Assembly (NCBI RefSeq): GCF_000423585.1
Contig: NZ_KE384055.1
Location: 61,672-115,164, forward strand
Source of the DNA: Salinimicrobium xinjiangense DSM 19287
Lineage (GTDB): Bacteria > Bacteroidota > Bacteroidia > Flavobacteriales > Flavobacteriaceae
Length of the DNA: 53,493 nucleotides
Reading direction: 5' to 3'
A model generated the notes under the pieces. The model was not told the DNA's origin. It did no database searches and was given only the letters and a program-made list of their open reading frames with translations. Both the position numbers and the translations under genes were made by a program. This document shows positions 34,854-43,513 of the stretch, piece after piece. How positions within the stretch are numbered: position 1 is the stretch's first letter; each line of letters starts with the position of its first letter.

Positions 34854-35621
34854 CTACTTCCTCGCTACAGGGATGATCTCTCCTTTGGCCAACCTGAATT
34901 TTTCTACCAGACCTGGATCCATTGTAGCAGTAAGATCCACTTCTTCAACTTTAAACCCGATATTTCTCAAACGGTCGAAGTAATCTCTCCCGTATACACG
35001 TACGTGATCATACTGGCCAAAGATCTTAGCCCTTTCTTTAGCATCGGTTATGGAATCGTCTTCAAAAGTCTTTTCCCGCTGTAGATCCTGGGGAATTTGG
35101 AGTATTGCTGTCCCCCCGGGTTGAAGGATACGATATAATTCCTGCATTGCTTTTACATCATCAGGGATATGCTCCAGGACGTGGTTACACAGAATAAAAT
35201 CGAAAGAATTATCTTCAAAGGGTAAGTTGCAGATATCCGCTTTTACATCTGCAAGCGGTGAATTAAGATCGGTCGTTGTATAATCGAGGTTTTTTAATTT
35301 CCGGAATCTTGAATAAAAAGCTTGTTCCGGCGCAAAATGCAGGACATTATGAGGTGCGGTAAAAAAATCGGTATGATCTTTTAAATATAGCCACAATAAT
35401 CGATGGCGCTCCAGCGAAAGCGTGGAGGGGGAGAGCACATTTTCTCTTTGTTGTTCGTAACCGTAGGGGAGAAATTTTGAAAAGCTTCGGCCGTCTATGG
35501 GATCGGTGTATTTATTTCCTTTAAGACTTAAGAGAAGTAGGGGCTTTGCGACATAACTGAGTCGTATAAGCAGAGGCCGGGGAACAGTATTCAGTAGTAA
35601 CTTAAAAGCCTTCCTGATCAT
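34854..35621 (-). CDS. Class I SAM-dependent methyltransferase
   Basis: A 255-residue protein with a methyltransferase-11-like core: VLHFAPEQAFYSRFRK as motif I region, TTTDLNSP, then CNLPFEDNSFDFILCNHVLEHIPDD and RILQPGGTAILQIP. The N-terminal 40 residues are basic and hydrophobic. The substrate is unknown. The start codon overlaps the stop of the NUMOD4 gene by 4 bp (ATGA), so translation is probably coupled. It is the last gene of the gpmI-map cluster. Confidence 0.9.
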   Translation of the reverse strand: MIRKAFKLLLNTVPRPLLIRLSYVAKPLLLLSLKGNKYTDPIDGRSFSKFLPYGYEQQRENVLSPSTLSLERHRLLWLYLKDHTDFFTAPHNVLHFAPEQAFYSRFRKLKNLDYTTTDLNSPLADVKADICNLPFEDNSFDFILCNHVLEHIPDDVKAMQELYRILQPGGTAILQIPQDLQREKTFEDDSITDAKERAKIFGQYDHVRVYGRDYFDRLRNIGFKVEEVDLTATMDPGLVEKFRLAKGEIIPVARK

Positions 35622-36181
35622 ACTTTGATGTCTCCCCAGTTTTCTCCCGACTTAATACGATAGAGTTGCATTTCTGAAACTCCAAATTGTTTTGCTAATA
35701 CCCGTATGCGGGTTTTCCGGTTTGGATCAAGTAATTTTTTCTTCAGAATTGTGGCTTGCGCGTATGAAAGTTTGGAATAACATTTAATGGTACCCAATTT
35801 ACGCTTGATCTTGTTTTCCTTTACCTGCGGATTATTCTGTTGATGAGCCACCCATTCTTTTTTACTCACCCAGGCAAGGTTGCTCACCCGGTTTTCGGTC
35901 TTATTGTAGTTCTTATGGATCACATATTCATCTCCTTCCTTTCGGGCAAGAAAGAGTTCGGCAACTACGCGATGGATGTAACAGGCCTGTTTCTTGCCTG
36001 TCTTTAAATTTGCAACGAAGGTTAAAAAGCCCTGGGATTTACCTCCTTTTAAAAGTTCTCCGTCAGGATTTTTAACGTAGCTCACGACCCGTCCATAGTT
36101 TGAGACAGCATACCTGAATCGGCTTTGCCAGGTCTCTCTATAGTAAGGAAGCCACTTCTCCTGTCGAAAATTTTTAATCAT
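35618..36181 (-). CDS. NUMOD4/HNH-like DNA-binding protein
   Basis: A 187-residue protein. The N-terminal NUMOD4-like block includes WLPYYRETWQSRFRYAVSN and YGRVVSYV. It is followed by an HNH_3-like region with YIHRVVAELF and VIHKNYNKTENRVSNLAWV, where the usual HKDGN core is changed to HKNYN, and a C-terminal helix-turn-helix (IRVLAKQFGVSEMQLYRIKSGENW). Such architecture is typical of phage or homing HNH nucleases. Here it sits in a housekeeping operon, overlapping map by 8 bp and the methyltransferase by 4 bp. It may be a domesticated, possibly non-cleaving DNA- or RNA-binding protein. Confidence 0.8.
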   Translation of the reverse strand: MIKNFRQEKWLPYYRETWQSRFRYAVSNYGRVVSYVKNPDGELLKGGKSQGFLTFVANLKTGKKQACYIHRVVAELFLARKEGDEYVIHKNYNKTENRVSNLAWVSKKEWVAHQQNNPQVKENKIKRKLGTIKCYSKLSYAQATILKKKLLDPNRKTRIRVLAKQFGVSEMQLYRIKSGENWGDIKV

Positions 36182-36998
36182 TAAAATTTATGGTTTGAGC
36201 TCTGAATTCTTCTTCTTCGTCACTCTGGATTCCGAGAGCCTGATAAATGTAGTGAAAAGTTGATAGAAGTTCAGGTTTTCCATCAATTAAAGCTACGTCA
36301 TGCTCGAAGTGGGCACTCGGTTTATTATCGGCGGTGAGAATGGTCCAGCCGTCCTTCAGTTGTTTAATGCGATGCGTGCCTGCGTTGATCATAGGTTCAA
36401 TGGCTACAACCATCCCTTCAATGAATTTTTTCCCGCGACCCCGCTTCCCATAATTCGGCATTTCGGGATCTTCATGCATTTTTGCTCCAAGGCCGTGACC
36501 TACCAGTTCCCGCACAACTCCAAATCCGTGTTTTTCGGCATACTGCTGAATAGCAAAGCCTACATCTCCAACCCGGTTTCCTATTTTGAATTCCCTGATC
36601 CCAACGTATAGTGACTCTCTGGTCACATCAAGTAGTTTTTGGGTTTCGTCATCAATGTCTCCAATGGGAAAAGTATAGGCATGGTCTCCATAGAAACCGT
36701 TTTTCAAAGCACCACAATCTATAGAAATTATATCCCCTTCCTTTAAGGGCTCACTATTCGGAATTCCATGCACCACCTGAGCATTGGGGCTCATGCAAAG
36801 AGAATTGGGAAAATCATACATTCCCAGAAAACCTGGTTCGGCACCATGATCACGTATAAATTCTTCAGCCATTTTATCGAGCTGCAGGGTGGTGACTCCG
36901 GGTTTTACTTCCGAAGCCAGCATTCCTAAAGTTTTAGACACTATTAAAGCACTTTCGCGAATGAGTTCGATTTCTTCTCTCGTCTTCTGAATGATCAT
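36174..36998 (-). CDS. map: Type I methionyl aminopeptidase
   Basis: The 274-residue enzyme removes N-terminal methionine from new proteins. The five metal ligands are visible in context: Asp in ISIDCGA, Asp in YGDHAYTF, His in ELVGHGLGAKMHEDP, Glu in AIEPMI and Glu in FEHDVAL. There is no zinc-finger N-extension. The C-terminus carries an extra acidic tail (SDEEEEFRAQ) longer than the roughly 264-residue E. coli enzyme. The gene overlaps the upstream HAD gene by 4 bp. Confidence 0.96.
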   Translation of the reverse strand: MIIQKTREEIELIRESALIVSKTLGMLASEVKPGVTTLQLDKMAEEFIRDHGAEPGFLGMYDFPNSLCMSPNAQVVHGIPNSEPLKEGDIISIDCGALKNGFYGDHAYTFPIGDIDDETQKLLDVTRESLYVGIREFKIGNRVGDVGFAIQQYAEKHGFGVVRELVGHGLGAKMHEDPEMPNYGKRGRGKKFIEGMVVAIEPMINAGTHRIKQLKDGWTILTADNKPSAHFEHDVALIDGKPELLSTFHYIYQALGIQSDEEEEFRAQTINFND

Positions 36999-37411
36999 TT
37001 TAATTTTTTAAAAATTTTCAATAGCCCCGACTCTCTCTTCGGAAGATTGGGTCCTGCATTCTTGTTTGCTGCAATCTGATGATAAATTTCTCCCCAGGGC
37101 GGTAATCCATTGATATTGCGGTCGTCAATAAATATATCTGCCAGGATCTTTCTGCTCATAAAGCTGTCGAATTCTTCTTCGGGATAACTTTTATTTACAG
37201 CGTAAAAACGAATGCCTTTGTTTTCACAAAATGCTACAGCTTCGTCAAGTTTTTCACCACACCTGTAGGTCCACAAAATGATTTGATGCCCATCCTGCTG
37301 AAGCTTTTTCAGCGTTTCAAAGGCAAACATAATAGGTTTTCCAATCTTTGGGTACCGGTTCTCTACCAGTGTTCCGTCAAAATCTACGGCTATAGTCAAC
37401 AATTTGGGCAT
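36995..37411 (-). CDS. HAD-superfamily phosphatase, BT0820-like
   Basis: A 138-residue small HAD protein. The nucleophile motif is AVDFDGTLVENRYP at the N-terminus, motif II is ILWTYRCGE, and the metal-binding motif IFIDDRNINGLP is near the C-terminus. The size and pattern resemble the Bacteroidota BT0820-type HAD phosphatases, whose substrate is not established. It overlaps map by 4 bp and is 36 bp after the thioredoxin-like gene. Confidence 0.87.
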   Translation of the reverse strand: MPKLLTIAVDFDGTLVENRYPKIGKPIMFAFETLKKLQQDGHQIILWTYRCGEKLDEAVAFCENKGIRFYAVNKSYPEEEFDSFMSRKILADIFIDDRNINGLPPWGEIYHQIAANKNAGPNLPKRESGLLKIFKKLK

Positions 37412-37447
37412 AATGCAAAAGTAACAAGAATAGAAGAATTATTGTTT

Positions 37448-37996
37448 CTATTGATAGGGATGTTTATATGCCTGTCCTGAGACTATCTTGGCAACATCTA
37501 TTTCCAATTCCTCCTGTGCATATTCTACGAATCTTCCTGCTTCTTTTCCATCTTTTATAAAAATAATAGTAGGAACATAGGTGACATCATAATCTTTCTG
37601 CCTGTCATTAGGTAAGGTTTTGTCTTCGGTTACTGCCCTCACTTCCAGATTATCGGTATTAAAATTACTTAGGTCCAAAAGTTTGTAAAATTTCGGCACT
37701 TCCAGCTGACTGTCGGCACACCAGGTTCCCATGAAAATTTTAATTTCATAGTCATTAATATGTTCTTTTATGGTTTCCAGGGCTGCAGCATCAGGTTTGT
37801 ATGACTGGTACATGGGATCAAACCAGGCGGCATGGGGAGCCTGTTCCAGATCTTTCCTGTCTATGCTGCCTACCAGGACCTCATTTTGTTCTTGAACAGG
37901 CTCTGTTGTCGGTTGGGAATTATTCTTCTCTTGTTGCTGCGCGCTTCCACAGTTCGCTGCCGTGATGAACAGCAATAAATACATGAATATTTTCAT
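37448..37996 (-). CDS. Thioredoxin-fold lipoprotein with a WCADS active-site variant
   Basis: A 182-residue envelope protein. The N-terminal hydrophobic signal ends AANCGS, giving a lipid-attachable Cys16 with an atypical Asn before it. The thioredoxin-like domain contains IKIFMGTWCADSQLEVPKFY and the cis-Pro region VTYVPTIIFIKDGKEAGRFV. The second cysteine of the usual CxxC is Ser, so it cannot act as a two-Cys disulfide oxidoreductase. The gene begins 2 bp after gpmI, indicating one operon. Confidence 0.87.
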   Translation of the reverse strand: MKIFMYLLLFITAANCGSAQQQEKNNSQPTTEPVQEQNEVLVGSIDRKDLEQAPHAAWFDPMYQSYKPDAAALETIKEHINDYEIKIFMGTWCADSQLEVPKFYKLLDLSNFNTDNLEVRAVTEDKTLPNDRQKDYDVTYVPTIIFIKDGKEAGRFVEYAQEELEIDVAKIVSGQAYKHPYQ

Positions 37997-37998
37997 AT

Positions 37999-39516
37999 TT
38001 ATACTAAAGGATTTTGAGTCATTAATTCGGGTTTTTCAATTCCCATGAGTTTCAAAATAGTAGGTGCAATATCACCAAGTATGCCATCTTTTACACTCCT
38101 GATATCTTTATCGACCAGGATAAAGGGTACCGGGTTGGTAGTATGAGCGGTATTTGCACTTCCGTCTTCATTGATCATGTATTCGCTGTTTCCGTGGTCT
38201 GCTATGACAAGCACGCTGTAATCATTTTCAATTGCTGCTTCAACCACTTCTTTTGCACATTTGTCCACAGTTTCACAGGCTTTTACCGCTGCCTCAAAGA
38301 CTCCTGTATGTCCAACCATGTCCGGGTTGGCATAATTGAGACAAATAAAATCTGCCGACTTCTTTTTGATTTCGGGAACGATCTCATTGGTTACCTCAAA
38401 TGCACTCATTTCGGGTTGAAGATCGTAAGTTGCTACTTTAGGGGAATTCACCATGATGCGACGTTCGCCATGAAAAGGTTTCTCTCTTCCCCCTGAAAAA
38501 AAGAAGGTTACATGAGGATACTTTTCAGTTTCTGCAATCCGGATCTGTGTTTTTCCGGCTTTTTCAAGCACTTCTCCAAGAGTAGCTTTTATGTCTTCTT
38601 TGCTAAAAACAACATTAATGTTTTTGAAAGTCTCGTCATATCGCGTAATAGTCACATAATACAGAGGTAAAGGCTTCATTCCCTGTTCAGGAAAATCCTG
38701 CTGTGATAATGCCTGAGTGAGTTGTCGGCCGCGATCTGTTCTAAAATTAAAGAAGATCACTACTTCTTCTTCCTTTAAAGTAGCCACAGGATTACCAGAT
38801 GCATCGGTCATTACTATAGGTTTGATGAACTCATCTGTTATTCCATTCTCATAACTTTTTTGAATGGCTTCGGAAGCATTGGTATACTTTTCTCCTGTTC
38901 CGTTAACGATAAGGTCATAAGCCAGTTTGGTTCTTTCCCATCGTTTATCCCGATCCATGGCGTAATATCGGCCAATAATGGAAGCGAGCTTTGAACCAGT
39001 TTTTTCCAAATGTGGTTCCAATTCTTCAATAAAACCTTTGCCTGAATTTGGATCAACGTCACGGCCGTCTGTAAAGGCATGAACATATTTTTCAGAAATA
39101 CCAAATTCCTGAGCGGCGGTGAGGAGACCTTTAAGATGATTAATGTGCGAGTGCACTCCACCATCACTTAGAAGCCCCGTAAAATGGATGGGCTTGTTAT
39201 TTTGTTTGGCATAATTGAATGCCTGTTCGAGAACGGGTTCTTTGCCCAGGCTATTATTCTGTACTGCAAGATTGATCTTTGCCAGGTCCTGGTAAACGAT
39301 TCTTCCGGCACCAAGATTCATATGTCCCACTTCGCTGTTACCCATTTGTCCTTCGGGCAAGCCAACGTTCATTCCGTCGGTACGCAAGGTGCTGTGGGGA
39401 TATTTTTTATATAAAGAATCTATGAAGGGAGTATTTGCTTTGTCAACGGCCGATTTTTCAGGATCATTGCTGATTCCCCAGCCGTCCAGTATCATGAGTA
39501 TAACTTTTTTATCCAT
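37999..39516 (-). CDS. gpmI: 2,3-bisphosphoglycerate-independent phosphoglycerate mutase
   Basis: The 505-residue metal-dependent mutase interconverts 3- and 2-phosphoglycerate in glycolysis. The start region has ILMILDGWG (Asp11), the phospho-serine is Ser61 in GQMGNSEVGHMNLGAGR, and later metal-ligand blocks include LNYANPDMVGHTG, VIADHGNSE and AHTTNPVPF. Full length. It heads a minus-strand cluster reaching the methyltransferase gene at 34854. Confidence 0.97.
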   Translation of the reverse strand: MDKKVILMILDGWGISNDPEKSAVDKANTPFIDSLYKKYPHSTLRTDGMNVGLPEGQMGNSEVGHMNLGAGRIVYQDLAKINLAVQNNSLGKEPVLEQAFNYAKQNNKPIHFTGLLSDGGVHSHINHLKGLLTAAQEFGISEKYVHAFTDGRDVDPNSGKGFIEELEPHLEKTGSKLASIIGRYYAMDRDKRWERTKLAYDLIVNGTGEKYTNASEAIQKSYENGITDEFIKPIVMTDASGNPVATLKEEEVVIFFNFRTDRGRQLTQALSQQDFPEQGMKPLPLYYVTITRYDETFKNINVVFSKEDIKATLGEVLEKAGKTQIRIAETEKYPHVTFFFSGGREKPFHGERRIMVNSPKVATYDLQPEMSAFEVTNEIVPEIKKKSADFICLNYANPDMVGHTGVFEAAVKACETVDKCAKEVVEAAIENDYSVLVIADHGNSEYMINEDGSANTAHTTNPVPFILVDKDIRSVKDGILGDIAPTILKLMGIEKPELMTQNPLV

Positions 39517-39533
39517 GTTAAATAAAATTTCGG

Positions 39534-39541
39534 CAAAGATA
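39534..39541 (-). promoter_or_regulatory. -7 promoter box of gpmI cluster
   Basis: The minus strand reads TATCTTTG, a perfect TAnnTTTG, 17 bp upstream of the gpmI ATG. No clear -33 element. Confidence 0.55.
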
Positions 39542-39719
39542 CAAAATATGGGGGCGGGAAGAGACGATTTTGGTAATAACTGAAGCGAAAAAGACTTGAA
39601 AATCCTCTAACAAAATTTTAACAACAAAAGGTTTCTGCAGCACAATAATTTTACCTTTTATGAGTTTATATTAATGGGCTTGAATTGTGTTAAAAGTCTC
39701 ATTTTAACTGAATTAATTG

Positions 39720-39748
39720 TGTTGTTTGATACTTTGGTACGACCTTTG
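39720..39748 (+). promoter_or_regulatory. Possible promoter of the YkuD_2-type L,D-transpeptidase gene
   Basis: GACCTTTG (39741-39748) matches the -7 box at all but the first base, and a TTG at 39717-39719 is about 21 bp upstream. The rest of the 269-bp gap after gpmI shows nothing else. Confidence 0.3.
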
Positions 39749-39785
39749 GATTATTATAGGCAACTAATCATTTTAACAAAACACT

Positions 39786-40529
39786 ATGATAAATAAATTA
39801 ACTGTATTGGCTGTTTTTGTAACCGCCTCTTTTGCCTTCACTACCTACGAACCTACTGTAAATACTCCTGCCGAACCAACCTCTGAGGAACCGGTTGAAG
39901 TAAAGGCTGAACCAACTGCCGAAGAAAAAATTAACCTTTTATATGAAGAATTTGCTGCTGTAAATGCAGATATGCCTTCCCGTGTTTCCTTTACTTATGC
40001 TCTTACCGGATATAACAAACTTGAAACTGAAAATAAGATTGAAAACAAGCTCTTGACTATTGTGGATTTTAGTTTGCCTTCAACCGAAAAAAGAATGTGG
40101 ATCCTGAATATGGAGGATCAGAGTATTCTTTATCACACTTATGTTTCTCATGGGCAAAATACCGGCGGAAACATGGCTACTAAATTCTCCAATACTCCTA
40201 ACTCCCTTCAGAGTTCTTTAGGATTCTATGTTACTGCTGAAACCTACTATGGAAAAAACGGTCTTTCCCTGTTCATTGATGGAATGGAAAAGGAATTTAA
40301 TTCTAAGGCTCGTGAAAGGTATGTAGTGATCCACGGAGCAGATTATGCAAAAGAAGAATCCATAAAAAGACTTGGAAGACTTGGTAGAAGCTATGGATGT
40401 CCTGCTGTTCCCTCCGAAATTTCCATAGACTTAATTAACACTATTAAAGGTGGATCTGCACTGTTCATCTATCACACCAATGAAGATTACATTGCAAAGT
40501 CTACTTACCTGAACAGTAAGACAGTATAA
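39786..40529 (+). CDS. Secreted murein L,D-transpeptidase catalytic-domain protein (YkuD_2 type)
   Basis: A 247-residue exported protein with an N-terminal signal (MINKLTVLAVFVTASFAFTT), a Pro/Glu-rich linker (TPAEPTSEEPVEVKAEPTAE) and a catalytic domain. The active-site signature is a conserved HG (YVVIHGADYA) followed by the Cys motif GRSYGCPAVP. The family links or anchors peptidoglycan. It converges on a second, unrelated-type L,D-transpeptidase gene with no gap between their stops. Confidence 0.88.
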   Translation: MINKLTVLAVFVTASFAFTTYEPTVNTPAEPTSEEPVEVKAEPTAEEKINLLYEEFAAVNADMPSRVSFTYALTGYNKLETENKIENKLLTIVDFSLPSTEKRMWILNMEDQSILYHTYVSHGQNTGGNMATKFSNTPNSLQSSLGFYVTAETYYGKNGLSLFIDGMEKEFNSKARERYVVIHGADYAKEESIKRLGRLGRSYGCPAVPSEISIDLINTIKGGSALFIYHTNEDYIAKSTYLNSKTV

Positions 40530-42146
40530 TTAATTACCTGCCAGTTTTGAATAGATCTTTTCATCAAGATCGTAGACGTCACTGGTAAATACAGTTTCAC
40601 CACCGGCCCGCCAGGCAGTCCAATAGAAATGATGGACCTGGATGGGCCGGTCGACTTTCACGACAGTAGTCTTTCCAGATCTTATAATATCCTCAATTCT
40701 TTCCCGGGAATACTCATCTTGATTTTCCACCACATAAGATGCCAGATCAATAGCATTTTCTACCCGCACACAACCCGAACTTTCTGCTCTTTCGGTCTGA
40801 TTGAAGAGGGCCTGCCCAGGAGTGTCGTGAAGATAAATGAGATATTGATTTGGATACATGATCTTCACCCGTCCCAGAGGATTGGAAGGTCCAGCCCGCT
40901 GTGTGAAAGTATAATTCATGGCTTCGCTGCTATTCCAGTCAACAGACGACGGATTCACTTTTTCTCCATTTGGGCCCGTAACAGTCATATTATTCCTGCT
41001 CACGTAAGAAGGATCTGCAGCAACTTTAGGTAAAATATCTTTGGCTTTAATTGTAGGAGGTACTGTCCAGGTAGGATTGATCTCCAGGTGATTGATTGTG
41101 TCGCTGAAAATGGGTGTTTGTCTGTCTCTTGATCCTGCAATTACATTATGCTCTCTAATTGTATCTCCATCCTTTACCACAGCGAGTTTAAAATTCGGAA
41201 TGTTGATAAGGATATAGTGATCTCCAAGGTCTCTTGGATACCAGCGCCACCTTTCCAGGTTGGCGAGAATTTGCCTGTACCTGTCTTGCGGACCTTTGTT
41301 AAGCTCTGCAATTGTAGCATTTCCAATAATGCCATCTGTCTGAATACTTTTGCTCTGCTGAAATTCCCTTACAGCTTCCACCAGTTCCTCTGTATAGGTA
41401 CTGTCAATAGAAGTAGTATCTGCCTGAAATTTTTGCAGGGACATCAGCCTTTTGGCAATAGCCGGAATTCTGGCGTCTTTATCTCCCGGATTAATAAGTT
41501 CTCCCGGTTGTAATTCTCCTAAAGGGCCTTCATCCTCCTTTAGCTCTTCATATTCGGCAAGGCTTTTCTTGAGGTCGTGATACACCTGATGGTTAGGTCT
41601 CAGTTCATCAAAAATCGACTGAAAATCTCCATCGTTAACCCCTTTCAGAAGGAGTTCTGCAAAATCTTTTTCTTTTCTGCTAATTCCCCAAAATTCATTT
41701 AGTTCTGTAGGATCCAGTTTTCCGTAGTAAAGATGCCGGGCATAAGTAAGAAAAGCGTCAGAAAGCAAAAGATCGAGCCGCGCTGCCTCGTCAGAAGATA
41801 GATCGCTCATGGATAGCAAACGGTCAATTTCTTCTCCGTGGTAGTCTTTTAGGTCAAGTCCCTCTTTATTAGCACCGGTGAGGCTGCTGTAAAAAGAAAA
41901 CAGAACATCCCCGTCTCTCCAAAGAGATCTGTATTCCCTTTGGCTATAAATTTCTTCGAGAGTACCCCCCTCAAAAATGTCATTTTGAGCGGATATTTCT
42001 GTTTTGATACCATCGGGGGAGGCTTCAGCAATTTGCTTTGAAGCCAGGTCCGATGAAGCTTTGCTTCGGGGATCATTACTATCTCCCTTACAGGCATTAA
42101 GGCTAATAAAAACTATTAATATCGGGTATAAAAAGCTCTTTTTCAT
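40530..42146 (-). CDS. L,D-transpeptidase of the YcbB/LdtD type
   Basis: A 538-residue lipoprotein-like enzyme (signal ...VFISLNACKG with a lipobox Cys19). It has an N-terminal scaffold region, a peptidoglycan-binding-1-like segment (AVREFQQSKSIQTDGIIGNATIAELN), and a YkuD catalytic domain with IYLHDTPGQALFNQ and the nucleophile motif AESSGCVRVENAIDLA. It forms 3-3 cross-links in peptidoglycan. Near the N-terminus the peptide AQNDIFEGG is encoded by a copy of the dispersed palindrome (41973-41986), in the same frame as in the GNAT pseudogene next door. Confidence 0.92.
   Translation of the reverse strand: MKKSFLYPILIVFISLNACKGDSNDPRSKASSDLASKQIAEASPDGIKTEISAQNDIFEGGTLEEIYSQREYRSLWRDGDVLFSFYSSLTGANKEGLDLKDYHGEEIDRLLSMSDLSSDEAARLDLLLSDAFLTYARHLYYGKLDPTELNEFWGISRKEKDFAELLLKGVNDGDFQSIFDELRPNHQVYHDLKKSLAEYEELKEDEGPLGELQPGELINPGDKDARIPAIAKRLMSLQKFQADTTSIDSTYTEELVEAVREFQQSKSIQTDGIIGNATIAELNKGPQDRYRQILANLERWRWYPRDLGDHYILINIPNFKLAVVKDGDTIREHNVIAGSRDRQTPIFSDTINHLEINPTWTVPPTIKAKDILPKVAADPSYVSRNNMTVTGPNGEKVNPSSVDWNSSEAMNYTFTQRAGPSNPLGRVKIMYPNQYLIYLHDTPGQALFNQTERAESSGCVRVENAIDLASYVVENQDEYSRERIEDIIRSGKTTVVKVDRPIQVHHFYWTAWRAGGETVFTSDVYDLDEKIYSKLAGN
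41973..41986. repeat. AAAAATGWCATTTTT palindrome copy inside L,D-transpeptidase gene
   Basis: AAAAATGTCATTTT is 14 of 15 bases of the dispersed palindrome. On the coding strand it reads as QNDIF. Flanks are CCTC and GAGCGG. Confidence 0.75.
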
Positions 42147-42205
42147 AATTCAGTAGGATTTTTGCACATCACTAAATGCATGCACACGTTTGGGATCATA
42201 AAAGG

Positions 42206-42585
42206 TTAGCTAATGGTCTTATAACCGTACCTGCGGTAGAAATCTACAGCTACTCCCCGGGCATTAAACCATAATAAAGGTTCAGGTTTATTCTTCTTTA
42301 ATATTTCTTCTCCTCTAAAAAGGAGTTTTTCACCAGTCTTTTTATTCCGGTGTTTCGGCAGTACTGCCATTCCCCGCAACTGAAATTGGAAAGGAGTCTC
42401 AAAAATGTCATTTTTGGCGGAACAAAAGTTGCCACTCCAACCAGATCCTTTCCTTCGAAATATCCGGGGTGAAAAGTTTCCGGCTCCAGGTCTCTCTCAA
42501 AAAAGCATTCCCGAAGCGGTCTTCCGGGAGGCAACACCTGCTGTCGCACCCTTTAAGTTTCCTTTGCTAAAATTTCGTTGATCAA
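42206..42585 (-). pseudogene. Decayed GNAT acetyltransferase gene
   Basis: Reading from a TTG at 42585 gives MINEILAKET, then an in-frame TAA (42553-42555) where a Tyr codon is expected, and then VRQQVLPPGRPLRECFFE and GYFEGKDLVGVATFVP. Near 42421 one base is missing. In the next frame the protein resumes as AKNDIFETPFQFQLRGMAVL and GEKLLFRGEEILKKNKPEPL, then WFNARGVAVDFYRRYGYKT, ending in TAA at 42206. The intact ancestor would be about 126 residues with a normal GNAT acetyl-CoA-binding loop. A perfect palindrome (42401-42415) lies next to the frameshift. Confidence 0.85.
42401..42415. repeat. Perfect AAAAATGWCATTTTT palindrome in GNAT pseudogene
   Basis: AAAAATGTCATTTTT on the plus strand, reading as KNDIF on the coding strand. 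It is flanked by GGCGG, as at 23473, and, on the other side, by GAGAC (minus strand), as at 33501. Confidence 0.85.
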
Positions 42586-42599
42586 AAATCAGGTATTGA

Positions 42600-42896
42600 T
42601 TATTCTTCGGTAGCCTGTACCTCCCGGTATTCTTCATGCCGCTCGAATTGAGCTGCCGCATAACGACAAAGAGGATCGATCTTTATATCTTTTTCCCTGG
42701 CGTAATCTACACTGTGTTTTACCAGACTGCTCGCAAAACCTTCTCCTTCAAACTTTGGATCGGTTTCAGTATGATCAAGAGTCATAATATTGTTGTCCTG
42801 AAGAGTATAGGTGAGTTCAGCAACAATATCCCCGTCTTTTTCAATGTAAAACATTCCTTTTCCGTCTGTCTCTTTATGCTGAATATCTTTATTCAT
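42600..42896 (-). CDS. Small GNAT-type N-acetyltransferase (YjdJ-like)
   Basis: A 98-residue protein of the minimal GNAT-like family (COG2388 type). Visible features are GMFYIEKDGDIVAELTYTL, DHTETDPKFEGEGFASSLV for the acetyl-CoA loop, and the C-terminal KIDPLCRYAAAQFERHEEY. The substrate is unknown. It starts 1 bp after the clpP stop on the same strand, suggesting co-transcription with clpP. Confidence 0.88.
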   Translation of the reverse strand: MNKDIQHKETDGKGMFYIEKDGDIVAELTYTLQDNNIMTLDHTETDPKFEGEGFASSLVKHSVDYAREKDIKIDPLCRYAAAQFERHEEYREVQATEE

Positions 42897-42897
42897 T

Positions 42898-43455
42898 TTA
42901 TCCTTTTTTAAGTACGTCGTCCACTATTCCGTAATCAACAGATTCTGTTGCGTCCATCCAGTAATCACGATTGAAATCTTTTAGAACCCGCTCGTATTCC
43001 TGCCCGCAGTTTTCTGCCAGTATTCTTGCACTAAGGTCTTTAACTTTAAGTATTTCGGCAGCCTGGATTTCTATATTGGAAGCCTGTCCCTGTGCGCCAC
43101 CGCTCGGCTGATGGATCATCACTTTAGCATGAGGCTGAATAAACCTGCGACCTTTGGCGCCGGCCGATAGCAGGATAGATCCCATTGAAGCGGCGAGACC
43201 GGTACAGATTGTAGAAACCGGACTGTTGAGGCCCAACATGGTATCGTAAATTGCAAAACCGGAAGTTACATAACCTCCCGGGCTGCTTATATAAAATTTT
43301 ATTTCTTCGTCTCCGATAGAATCGAGGTACAGCATTCTTTCAATAAGATGTTTCGCTGTTTTTTCATTTACTGTTCCCCAAAGGAAAATTTTTCGTTCAT
43401 TGAGCAGGGAGCGTTCGATTTGATCCTGAAGTTTTCCTTTATCTGTGTCTTTCAT
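42898..43455 (-). CDS. clpP: ATP-dependent Clp protease proteolytic subunit
   Basis: A 185-residue ClpP-family serine peptidase with the complete triad: Ser90 (GLAASMGSIL), His115 (MIHQPSGG) and Asp164 (NRDYWM). It lacks the longer N-terminal propeptide of the E. coli enzyme, and no clpX or tig gene is next to it. It could therefore be a second ClpP paralogue rather than the main one. It is divergent from the GNAT gene at 43514. Confidence 0.9.
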   Translation of the reverse strand: MKDTDKGKLQDQIERSLLNERKIFLWGTVNEKTAKHLIERMLYLDSIGDEEIKFYISSPGGYVTSGFAIYDTMLGLNSPVSTICTGLAASMGSILLSAGAKGRRFIQPHAKVMIHQPSGGAQGQASNIEIQAAEILKVKDLSARILAENCGQEYERVLKDFNRDYWMDATESVDYGIVDDVLKKG

Positions 43456-43491
43456 GTTTTGTTTTGAGTATTAAGTAGCTAAAAATATGAC

Positions 43492-43499
43492 TATTTTTG
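43492..43499 (+). promoter_or_regulatory. -7 promoter box of the 43514 GNAT gene
   Basis: TATTTTTG matches TAnnTTTG. It lies downstream of a possible ATG at 43487, so that ATG would not be on the mRNA; the ATG at 43514 is favoured. Confidence 0.5.
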
Positions 43500-43513
43500 C
43501 AGAAAAGAAGAGG

